DNA of 7,994 nt from contig JBHIER010000134.1 in NCBI GenBank assembly GCA_046760705.1, positions 1 through 7,994 on the forward strand. The letters run 5' to 3'. Of the stretch, positions 1-6,333 are shown piece by piece. The notes beneath the pieces were generated by a model. That model worked only from the letters and a program-made list of their open reading frames with translations, was not told the DNA's origin and searched no databases. Position numbers and translations under genes: made by a program. The stretch's first letter is position 1. Each line of letters starts with the position of its first letter. Source of the stretch: JBHIER01 sp046760705 [NCBI: bacterium] (GTDB lineage Bacteria > JBHIER01 > G020348925).

Positions 1-58
1 CGAAGCGATCTCTTTGGCCAGCTTTTCTCTCTGACGGCAACGTCGGTCTAAAGCACAG

Positions 59-373
59 GTGAGTTTATCCGGCAACGATTGCCACGGCGACCTTGAGGTG
101 AATATTCTGGACGTGATTTGCATAGTAAATTGCACCTTGGGCATACATTGTCCCCCGACGGGCGCGGCTAAGATTACTCCCGCCGTCATTGAATACCTGC
201 AATCTCTGGAGGCCTACTTTTCGGCAGAGGATTTTGCCAGGTTCATGGCTCTGGTCAAGGCGGAGGTGCAAGTTCCGGCTGAGTACAGTTTGCGGCCAGT
301 GGAATATACTTCTAAACCAATTAACCGTCCGCCCCCACATTTACCGCCGATGGTCTGCCGGGGCCTCACATAA
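59..373 (+). CDS. Dockerin-like C-terminal fragment of a secreted protein, probable gene remnant
   Basis: A 104-codon open frame from a GTG without a visible ribosome binding site. Residues 7-18 follow the type I dockerin calcium loop (D7, D11, V14, N15, D18 in DCHGDLEVNILD), but His9 and Leu12 replace the usual Asn and Gly. The hydrophobic helix ICIVNCTLG follows, as in dockerin repeats. Residues 36-79 (about AKITPAV to VPAEYSL) resemble the linker that, in secreted proteins of FCB-type bacteria, precedes a C-terminal sorting domain starting near QNYPNPFNP. Here that domain is missing and a proline-rich, non-homologous tail takes its place. In frame upstream there is a stop at 32-34. Another frame that could encode the missing upstream part (ending DGNVGLKHR) stops at 60-62, overlapping the GTG. 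I infer the truncated, frameshifted end of a larger extracellular protein rather than a functional small gene. The frame ends 8 bases inside the convergent hemW relic. Confidence 0.4.
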   Translation: MSLSGNDCHGDLEVNILDVICIVNCTLGIHCPPTGAAKITPAVIEYLQSLEAYFSAEDFARFMALVKAEVQVPAEYSLRPVEYTSKPINRPPPHLPPMVCRGLT

Positions 374-935
374 ACTCTGCGCAGATGGCGTTGGCCACCA
401 TGAGCCCCTTGCGGGTGAGGCGGAGAAATGGGCCCTTCCTTTCAAGCCTCTTCAAATCTATGTACTTCTGTACGGTCTCACCATGTAGATCCTCGACGTC
501 TATCCCAAACTGGCTTTTGAAGAGGTCTACATGCATCCTTTACCCTCTCTGATCTCCAGTTTTCAAAGAGGGAATGGGCCGAGGGGCCCAAACCGAGATA
601 GGGAGAATGATCCCAGTAGAGCTGATGATGACGGGAACGAAAGTTGGGTCGGGCGAGGCTGGAGACTTCGTAGTGCTCGGAACCTTGGGCCTCTAAGAAA
701 TCGATGGCGTACCCGTACATGGCGACCTCCATATCCTCGGAGGGCCTTGACAGCTTTTCCGCGGCCATCTCCTGGGCGAATACGGTCCCGGGCTCAATGG
801 TCAGGCTGGAGACTTTCGAGCCGCTTTCGACAGTGTGAATACGGCCCAGTCGCTTCAATTCTTCGTCGTGAAAGGACTGCAGACCGATGTTCAGCCGGTT
901 GACAGCCCAGGCTGACCTGTTTCGGTCAGAACAGT
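366..935 (-). pseudogene. hemW: hemW relic (HemW/HemN-like radical SAM protein), N-terminus lost, internally deleted and frameshifted
   Basis: HemW is a heme chaperone of the radical SAM HemN family, about 380 residues. About 190 codons of recognisable sequence remain here. Reading leftwards, three pieces match in the right order. (1) About 935-835: VNRLNIGLQSFHDEELKRLG and then RIHT. (2) About 825-545: LTIEPGTVF, the stretch with YEVSSLARPNFRSRHHQ, and YLGLGPSAHS. (3) 524-366: LFKSQFGIDVEDL, GETVQKYIDLKRLERKG and the end RLTRKGLMVANAICAEFM followed by TGA. Compared with E. coli and B. subtilis HemW, roughly 45 residues are missing between pieces 1 and 2 (in frame). About 40 are missing between 2 and 3, where the frame also shifts (codon phase changes near 525, and the piece-2 frame stops at 478-480). 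The N-terminal half with the CxxxCxxC iron-sulfur motif is absent; only about 70 bases separate the relic from the next gene. It cannot encode an active HemW. Homology is clear; the exact left and right limits are approximate. Confidence 0.85.
912..929. repeat. Perfect 6-bp inverted repeat (stem-loop) at the broken edge of the hemW relic
   Basis: CTGACC and GGTCAG flank a 6-base loop. There is no T run on either side, so it is not a standard intrinsic terminator. A second small inverted repeat, CAGCC-CA-GGCTG at 903-914, abuts and partly overlaps it. It sits where hemW homology begins to fail and may be chance. Confidence 0.3.
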
Positions 936-1006
936 CATGCGCTTTGTGTTTTGGTTACCCGAACTGAGATATAAGATTTAGATCTCGTTTTTCCCGTATC
1001 TTCTGT

Positions 1007-3139
1007 TTATTCCGCGACTTCCGTGGTAACTGGGTTTATCCGAATCCGCCCATCAACGGCTACACACTTCTCCCTGTCCGGGAAGACGATGAACGGGTTC
1101 ACATCCAACTCCTGAATGATACTGAAATCACTCACCAGTTGGGAGACCCGCTGCAGCATCTCGGCAATGACGTCAATGGCCACAGGTCTCTCTCCGCGGA
1201 TACCCTTTAAGAGGGGAAAGCTTTTCAGCGTCTGGATCATCTCCAGAGCCTCTATGTCTGTAATGGGGTGAATCCGGAAGTTCACATCCTTGAACGTCTC
1301 CACATAGATGCCGCCCAGGCCGAACATGATGAGGGGACCAAACTTGGGATCTTGAATCATGCCCAGGATCGTCTCCTTGCCGCCGGTGACCATCTCCTGG
1401 ATCATGATCTGAAACTCTCCCAATTTTCGTTTGATGGGCTTGGTGGCATCCACGATCTGCTTGCAGCCCCGAATGAGTTCGGCCTCATTTCGAATATCGA
1501 GAACGACGCCTCCGATATCCGACTTATGGACCACCTCCGGGCTTACAATCTTCAGGGCCACGGGGAACTGGAGTCTCTCAGCCAACTCGAGGGCTTCGTC
1601 GTATGTATTGGCGATCTCCGCCTTAGGAAATGGGATACCGTACGCCTCTAATACGTCCACCACCTCTTTCTCCGTCAATTGCGCCCGCTTCTCGCGCTGA
1701 ACCTTCTTAATGATGGCTTCGACTCTCCTTTTCTTCACCTTAAATTCCCTGATCTGACCTATCTTGCGATCCCTTAGCTTTCTGTACTTGGCCATGGCCG
1801 AAAGGGCCAGGGCGGCCGATTCGGGGAAGAGGTAGACAGGAAGGCGGCTGCGCTTCAGATCCCCGATACCGCTCCGTTCATCTTCAGCGCCCATGAAGCA
1901 GCACAGAATAGGTTTATTGTACCCCTTTCCGGAGGCGGTAATGATGGCCTTCACTACACCTGCGGGGTCGATGGTGATAGGGGGAACGAAGATAACGATG
2001 ACGGCGTCCACATTATCATCCCGAAGAACGGCGTTGAGGGTCTTTGCGTAGAGTTCGCCGCCGGCCCCGGAGATCATGTCCATGGGGTTGGAGTAACTGG
2101 CCTCGGGATCGCTAAACCTCCTCAGTTTGGCGATCGTCCTTGGGTTGAACTGGGGCAATTCGAGGCCGAGGCTGACGCAGGCGTCGGCGGCCATAATGCC
2201 TGGACCGCCGGCGTTGGTCACAATGGCCACCCGGTTGCCCATGGGAACAGGTTGGCTGGCAAAGGCTTCGGTCACATTGAAGAGCTCCTCCATGGAGCGG
2301 ACTCGCAGCACACCACACTGATCGAAGAGGGCCTCGGCGGCTACATCCAGACCGGCCAAGGCCCCTGTGTGGGAGGTGGCAGCCCGGGCTCCAGCCTCGG
2401 TCCGCCCGGCCTTCACGGCGATGATGGGCTTTTGCTTCACCATGGCGCGGGCCAGTCTGGTGAACTCCCTGGGATCGCCAAAGCTCTCTATATACATGAG
2501 AATGAGTTCCGTCTGGCCGTCGTCCTTCCAATACTCCAGAAGATCGTTGGCGGCGATATCGGCCTTGTTGCCCACGCTGACGAACATGGACAACCCCAAA
2601 TTCAGTTGCGAGGCGTGGTCCAGGATGGCTTCTCCCAAGGCCCCGCTCTGGGAGAGAAACCCGATCTTGCCTGGCAGAGGAAGGGTGGAGGCGAAGGTGG
2701 CGTTCAAACGAACCCGAGGATCGGTGTTGATCACTCCCATGCAGTTGGGCCCCACCAGTCGCATCCCGTACTTTCTTATCTGCTTTATCAGCTTCTCCTC
2801 GGCTTCGACGCCCTTGGGGCCCACCTCCCGATACCCGGCAGTGATCATGACGATCCCCTTCACCCCCTTCTTTCCACACTCATCGATCGCTCTGGGAACA
2901 AACTGCTTGGGCACCACCACCACTGCCAGATCGATCTCGTCAGGAACGTCGAGGACACTCGGATAGCATTTCGTACTGTGAACCACCTTTGCCTTGGGAT
3001 TGATGGGGAATACGGGTCCGTTAAATTCGAACCGGAAGAGATTTCTCAGAATTTGACCCCCGATGGAGTCCTCCCGCCGTGAAGCGCCGATAACGGCCAC
3101 AGAGCGTGGCCGAAAGATGTAATCCAAATCATGCCGCAT
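1007..3139 (-). CDS. Acetate--CoA ligase (ADP-forming) / NDP-forming acyl-CoA synthetase, alpha-beta fusion
   Basis: This 710-residue cytosolic enzyme should interconvert acyl-CoA + ADP + Pi with the free acid + ATP + CoA, the ATP-yielding last step of acetate or branched-acid production in fermenters. Domains in order: CoA-binding Rossmann domain (about 8-135, with SVAVIGAS at 13-20 and GPNCMGV at 130-136); succinyl-CoA-synthetase-like flavodoxin domains (about 155-460, with GFLSQSGALGE at 160-170); ATP-grasp beta part (about 488-705, with VVHKSDIGGVV at 536-546, IMFGLGGIYVE at 604-614 and ELDVNPF at 677-683). His257 in SHTGALAG is the expected phosphorylated histidine. Glu218 in YIESF and His538 in VVHKSD match the residues of the phospho-relay described for archaeal ACD1. 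All are intact, so it should be active. Length is typical for the fused form; archaeal enzymes are often split in two. The ATG at 3139 has a good ribosome binding site. The gene lies 101 nt after the nuclease gene and may have its own promoter. The acyl substrate cannot be read from the sequence. Confidence 0.94.
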   Translation of the reverse strand: MRHDLDYIFRPRSVAVIGASRREDSIGGQILRNLFRFEFNGPVFPINPKAKVVHSTKCYPSVLDVPDEIDLAVVVVPKQFVPRAIDECGKKGVKGIVMITAGYREVGPKGVEAEEKLIKQIRKYGMRLVGPNCMGVINTDPRVRLNATFASTLPLPGKIGFLSQSGALGEAILDHASQLNLGLSMFVSVGNKADIAANDLLEYWKDDGQTELILMYIESFGDPREFTRLARAMVKQKPIIAVKAGRTEAGARAATSHTGALAGLDVAAEALFDQCGVLRVRSMEELFNVTEAFASQPVPMGNRVAIVTNAGGPGIMAADACVSLGLELPQFNPRTIAKLRRFSDPEASYSNPMDMISGAGGELYAKTLNAVLRDDNVDAVIVIFVPPITIDPAGVVKAIITASGKGYNKPILCCFMGAEDERSGIGDLKRSRLPVYLFPESAALALSAMAKYRKLRDRKIGQIREFKVKKRRVEAIIKKVQREKRAQLTEKEVVDVLEAYGIPFPKAEIANTYDEALELAERLQFPVALKIVSPEVVHKSDIGGVVLDIRNEAELIRGCKQIVDATKPIKRKLGEFQIMIQEMVTGGKETILGMIQDPKFGPLIMFGLGGIYVETFKDVNFRIHPITDIEALEMIQTLKSFPLLKGIRGERPVAIDVIAEMLQRVSQLVSDFSIIQELDVNPFIVFPDREKCVAVDGRIRINPVTTEVAE

Positions 3140-3146
3140 TCTTATT

Positions 3147-3153
3147 CCTCCTC
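3147..3153 (-). promoter_or_regulatory. Ribosome binding site of the acyl-CoA synthetase gene
   Basis: GAGGAGG on the minus strand, 7 nt before the ATG at 3139. It fixes the start of the 710-residue protein. Confidence 0.8.
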
Positions 3154-3240
3154 TAAAGTGAAGCTAATCCTATCGTCGGAACCGGAATGACAGGTGTAAT
3201 GAAGTTATCCAGAGAGGTAGGCTGAATAGTCACAAATGAA

Positions 3241-4116
3241 CTATTTTTTGAGATCGAGGTCGAGTCTTTTCTTTGCTTCGGGACAGACGGTGGCGAAATT
3301 GCATTCCAGACATCTGGGCTCGGCTGGATCGGGTGGGAGATCGGCTTCAGTCCGAACGGCCAACATCTCCTGGGCGTGGATCGATATGGTCTCCTTCAGC
3401 CCATCCAACTGCTCCCGGGTTCTCACAATCGGCTTTGACTCACTGGTGCGCAGAAAGACGAATTCGGCGGAGACCTGCGTTAGGGGTACGCCGAAACGGT
3501 CGGTGGCCCACAGGATGTAGACGCCCATCTGCTCATCGGTGTCGGTGTCGATCCACTGTTCATCGCCGGTCTTCCAGTCGGTGATGACGATCTTCTCTCC
3601 GTCGGTCTGGGTGACCAGATCGACCTGGGCCCAGACTTTGGTTCCCCCCACCTGAAAGGAGTTGAGCCTCTCGTATTCGAGCAGTTTCCTCTCCCTATAT
3701 TGAGGCCAGATGAGGCTGAAGAAATTGTCCAATTGCTTGAGCCCATCGCATCTGGCCGCCTCAAATCGGTCATCGCTGATGGTCAAGCCATTGACCGCCT
3801 CGGTAATGATGCTCTTCGGATCCCGCTTCGCCCCCTCAACCTGCTGGACAAAATACTTCTTCGCCCCATCCTCCAGTAGGGGTCTGTTCTGACTGTGGAG
3901 GGTCACCTGGTTCCGGATCACTTCGTGGATCAATTCGCCCTTCCAAAAGATGAACTTCTTCAGTCTGGACAGCCGCTGCAATCTCTCCCTCTTCGGGTCC
4001 CCACGGTACCCCTCCCACTTACCGATGTATTGATAGTAGTAGGCCAGCTTACATTCGTCCCAGAGGGTCTGTCTTGTCTTGGACCAGCCGAAGATTTTCC
4101 GCCAATAGGTGTTCAT
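3241..4116 (-). CDS. PD-(D/E)XK (RecB/Cas4-like) nuclease with probable Fe-S cluster
   Basis: A 291-residue protein with the full set of RecB-family nuclease marks. These are Cys22 in WDECKLAYYYQY (19-30), His64 in GELIHEV (60-66), Asp166 in QVDLV, the DWK signature ITDWKTG (178-184; Asp180, Lys182) and the QxxxY motif QMGVY (196-200). Three C-terminal cysteines follow (269, 272 and 278, in CLECNFATVCPE). One N-terminal plus three C-terminal cysteines is the layout that binds a 4Fe-4S cluster in Cas4 and AddB. All catalytic residues are present, so metal-dependent DNA cleavage is expected. The 101 residues between His64 and Asp166 are more than in typical Cas4, which suggests an inserted helical region or closer kinship to the PDDEXK_1/AddB C-terminal group. 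An in-frame stop lies 6 nt upstream, so the ATG at 4116 is the earliest possible start; only a weak purine-rich stretch precedes it. The gene lies 31 nt after ridA. No cas genes, repeats or helicase are nearby, so its physiological role is unknown. Confidence 0.8.
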   Translation of the reverse strand: MNTYWRKIFGWSKTRQTLWDECKLAYYYQYIGKWEGYRGDPKRERLQRLSRLKKFIFWKGELIHEVIRNQVTLHSQNRPLLEDGAKKYFVQQVEGAKRDPKSIITEAVNGLTISDDRFEAARCDGLKQLDNFFSLIWPQYRERKLLEYERLNSFQVGGTKVWAQVDLVTQTDGEKIVITDWKTGDEQWIDTDTDEQMGVYILWATDRFGVPLTQVSAEFVFLRTSESKPIVRTREQLDGLKETISIHAQEMLAVRTEADLPPDPAEPRCLECNFATVCPEAKKRLDLDLKK

Positions 4117-4147
4117 AGGTCATCAGCTCTCTCTCTTCCGCATACAC

Positions 4148-4624
4148 CTACTCCGTTTTCATCGCGACCATTGAGATCTCGACCCCCACACCTTTCGGCA
4201 GTCCGGCCACCTGGACAGCTTCCCTTGCCGGAGGGTTCTCTCTGAAGTACCGGGCGTAAGTTTCATTCACCTCATCATAATCGTCAAGGTCGGAAAGAAA
4301 GAGAGTAACCTTGACCACATCGGAGTAGTTCATGTCGGCTTCTCTCAATACCGCCCCGAGATTGTCCAGTACAATTCGAGTCTGCTTTTGGATGGCCCCT
4401 GTGGCCAGCTCTCCCGTTTGGGGGTCGATGGGGATCTGGCCGGAGCAGAAGAGCATATTACCAACCTGTATCGCCTGGCTGTATGGTCCAATCGCCTCCG
4501 GGGCCTCCTCTGAGCGGATGACCCCCCTTCGAAGAACGATCTCTTCTCTTCTCAAGAGACTGTTAACGGTGATGAAGGCCAAGACCAGAAGGGCCAAAAG
4601 GAGGATAAAGACCTCTTTGCTCAT
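4148..4624 (-). CDS. RidA/YjgF/UK114-family protein (2-iminobutanoate/2-iminopropanoate deaminase type) with N-terminal membrane anchor
   Basis: The family hydrolyses reactive enamine/imine intermediates from PLP enzymes to 2-oxo acids plus ammonia. The 158-residue reading starts at the ATG at 4624, chosen because AAAGGAG sits 6 nt upstream; an in-frame ATG at 4645 (7 more residues) has no such site. Residues 42-156 form a complete RidA domain: PEAIGPYSQAI (42-52, Tyr48), CSGQIPIDP (60-68, Ser61), DEVNETY (117-123), PPAREAVQVAGLPKG (131-145, Arg134) and Glu149. Arg134 and Glu149 match the substrate-binding Arg105 and Glu120 of E. coli RidA, so deaminase chemistry is plausible. The cysteine two residues after that Arg in E. 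coli is replaced by Ala. Unusually, residues 5-20 are strongly hydrophobic (VFILLLALLVLAFITV) and followed by RR and RR pairs at 25-33, as in an uncleaved transmembrane anchor. Ordinary RidA is soluble and about 125-130 residues. Arg-rich flanks after the segment would favour the RidA domain on the cytoplasmic side, but topology is uncertain. Probably cotranscribed with the nuclease gene 31 nt downstream. Confidence 0.93.
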   Translation of the reverse strand: MSKEVFILLLALLVLAFITVNSLLRREEIVLRRGVIRSEEAPEAIGPYSQAIQVGNMLFCSGQIPIDPQTGELATGAIQKQTRIVLDNLGAVLREADMNYSDVVKVTLFLSDLDDYDEVNETYARYFRENPPAREAVQVAGLPKGVGVEISMVAMKTE

Positions 4625-4630
4625 CTGAGT

Positions 4631-4637
4631 CTCCTTT
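4631..4637 (-). promoter_or_regulatory. Ribosome binding site deciding the RidA-family start
   Basis: AAAGGAG on the minus strand, 6 nt before the ATG at 4624. It lies inside the alternative longer frame from 4645, which argues for the shorter protein. Confidence 0.7.
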
Positions 4638-4755
4638 CCCTTCATTGTTTGAGGGTTTCACAAAACTCAGAACTTATTGATTTAACTGTATTTATTAAAC
4701 AGGGCGAGCAATGCAATGTGGCTTCGGTGCCCGATGTGGAATCCGAGCCCTACGG

Positions 4756-6333
4756 TCATCTCTCAAATATCTCCGTGGCCTGGATGACCTCAATCTTGGT
4801 CACGTTCAGCGGATAACTCTCATAGAGCTTGTCCTCCTCCAAAATTTCCGGCGGTGTCGATCCCGGATCCTGATAGGTGATGGGCGTGACACCGTTGGTC
4901 AGTAATGGTTCCATCACCTTCTCCGCATCTTCACAGGTCATAGCCACTTTGATGTTCTCAAATTGGAGGTGGTTCTTGATGGCAGCATTGACGTCGTCTA
5001 CGGTCAGGGTGCGGAGTCTTTCGTCGATTGTGTCGATAAAATTCTTGACCTCGGACTCGAGGGGCAGCTTTTTCTCGAAATCGGCTCCTATCTCTTTGAG
5101 CAACCGCTGGCTGTGGTAAAACTCCGAGTCCATCTGGTATCCCAATCGGCGGCTCAGGGTCTGAGTCCACTGTTTGGAGTAATTGAGGACGAACTGGCGT
5201 GAAAGCTCGAAATCCTCCTCGGAGAGGCCGTTCTCGACCAGATTCTGCAGTTCCCGGATAGCTGCCTTCAGTGAGAAGAGCGCGTTCTCCTGGGCCACTG
5301 GCCGGATCCAGATGGAGAAGAACTGCTGTCGCCTGGGGATATTTGGGCGGGCAAAGCGGCCGCTGCCCTGGATGAAGTTCTCGATGTAGGAATAGTCGCC
5401 GTAATTGAGGCCCCGGGCCTCCCGCAGTCTGTTGTAGAGCAATCCGTTGGACATGCGGTGCTCTCCCAGATAGGAGTTGGCCACCATGAGGGCGTAGAAG
5501 TCGTCGTCGGCCCGGGTCACGTCGATGGCGTAGCCGAGGGAGATGGCCGAGGCCCGCCCTGGCTTCTCCACTAAAAGGACCTCCACGCCGTTGATGGGCT
5601 CAGGCTCAGGAAGGACCACCGGCTCGGCCTTGCCCAGGGGGAGTGCCCCGAAGTCAGTCCGTATCCTCTCGACAAACTCCGCTGGGTATCCACCGGCAAG
5701 ACCGATCTTGATTCGATCCCTGGTGTACATCCGCTGGTAAAAATCCTTGACATCATTGAGCGTGATGGACTGCAACCCTTGAACGGTCCCTTCGTTGGGA
5801 TGTCCGTAAGGATGGTCTTCATAGAGGATGAGGTTCAATGCCTCCTTGCCCAGATTCTCGTCGTCGGTGCCGCGGAGGGTCTTCTCGATGTAGTTGAGGA
5901 GTTGGTCCTTGCTGCGGTCGAAATCGTCTGGATCGAATCGCGGGTGGAGCAGCAGATCTGAGAAGATGTTGTAAAAGGGTTCCAGATGATCCCTGTGGAC
6001 GTTGCCGATGAAGACGGTCACCTCCTTGTCGGCCTGGACATTGATGGAGGCGGCCATGGGATAGAGGGCTTTCACCACCTCCTTGTAGGTCAACTCCTCG
6101 GTGCCGCCAGCGCCCAGCACATAACTGGTCAATGTGTTCAGCCCCTCTTTGCCAGCCGGGTCGTATATGGAGCCGGTGTGGACCAGAATGCGGAAGGCGA
6201 TGAGGGGTGAATCGGGACTGGGAATGAGGGTCGTGGCCACCTGGGGCTCCGTATTTGCGATTGGATTCATCATCGGTCCCATCACTATGAGTGTCATTGC
6301 GAAAGCGAAGAGACACCCTCTCGGCGCACTCAT
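4756..6333 (-). CDS. M16-family peptidase-like subunit without zinc site, exported (non-catalytic partner)
   Basis: 525 residues. A signal-peptide-like N-terminus (hydrophobic about 7-20, possible cleavage after PIA near 26) indicates export. Two tandem M16 halves follow (about 30-235 and 245-475), then a C-terminal tail with DKLYESYPLNV (501-511). The position of the HxxEH zinc motif reads NTLTSYV (66-72, after GKEGL), so both histidines and the glutamate are gone. It cannot be a zinc peptidase on its own. The second half keeps LREARGLNY (303-311), where Arg304 and Tyr311 are the spacing-conserved Arg/Tyr pair that holds the substrate C-terminal side in M16 enzymes. In heterodimeric bacterial M16B peptidases one subunit carries the zinc and the other this pair; here the upstream gene supplies the zinc subunit. 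The ATG overlaps the upstream stop (ATGA), with GGAGGTGA inside the upstream gene's last codons, so translation is probably coupled and stoichiometric. Substrate unknown; extracytoplasmic peptides or proteins are likely. Confidence 0.93.
   Translation of the reverse strand: MSAPRGCLFAFAMTLIVMGPMMNPIANTEPQVATTLIPSPDSPLIAFRILVHTGSIYDPAGKEGLNTLTSYVLGAGGTEELTYKEVVKALYPMAASINVQADKEVTVFIGNVHRDHLEPFYNIFSDLLLHPRFDPDDFDRSKDQLLNYIEKTLRGTDDENLGKEALNLILYEDHPYGHPNEGTVQGLQSITLNDVKDFYQRMYTRDRIKIGLAGGYPAEFVERIRTDFGALPLGKAEPVVLPEPEPINGVEVLLVEKPGRASAISLGYAIDVTRADDDFYALMVANSYLGEHRMSNGLLYNRLREARGLNYGDYSYIENFIQGSGRFARPNIPRRQQFFSIWIRPVAQENALFSLKAAIRELQNLVENGLSEEDFELSRQFVLNYSKQWTQTLSRRLGYQMDSEFYHSQRLLKEIGADFEKKLPLESEVKNFIDTIDERLRTLTVDDVNAAIKNHLQFENIKVAMTCEDAEKVMEPLLTNGVTPITYQDPGSTPPEILEEDKLYESYPLNVTKIEVIQATEIFER

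Noticed and set aside
478-858. A 126-residue intact small gene on the minus strand
   Set aside because: Its translation is an internal part of HemW followed by an out-of-frame tail. It lacks a ribosome binding site and homology continues on both sides of it, so it is part of the relic.
966-992. GAGAT/ATCTC inverted repeat followed by GTTTTT on the plus strand, as in a weak rightward terminator
   Set aside because: The stem is only 5 bp with an 11-nt loop, and no intact plus-strand gene precedes it. It has no T run in the minus-strand direction, so it cannot end the acyl-CoA synthetase transcript.
2252-3082. 276-codon plus-strand open frame opposite the acyl-CoA synthetase
   Set aside because: It is a shadow of a clearly homologous gene on the other strand, has no recognisable domain and looks like antisense composition.
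3241-4116. A CRISPR-Cas locus suggested by the Cas4-like nuclease
   Set aside because: No direct repeats with spacers and no other cas gene occur anywhere in the window.
4720-4749. Imperfect hairpin (GGCTTCGG / CCGAGCC) after the second M16 gene
   Set aside because: It has a bulge, a long loop and no T run, so it is not a convincing terminator between the M16 pair and ridA.
4646-4755. A separate promoter for ridA in the AT-rich spacer (for example TTGCAT-17-AAATAC)
   Set aside because: The match to the -10 consensus is poor. A promoter here is possible but not supported well enough to annotate.
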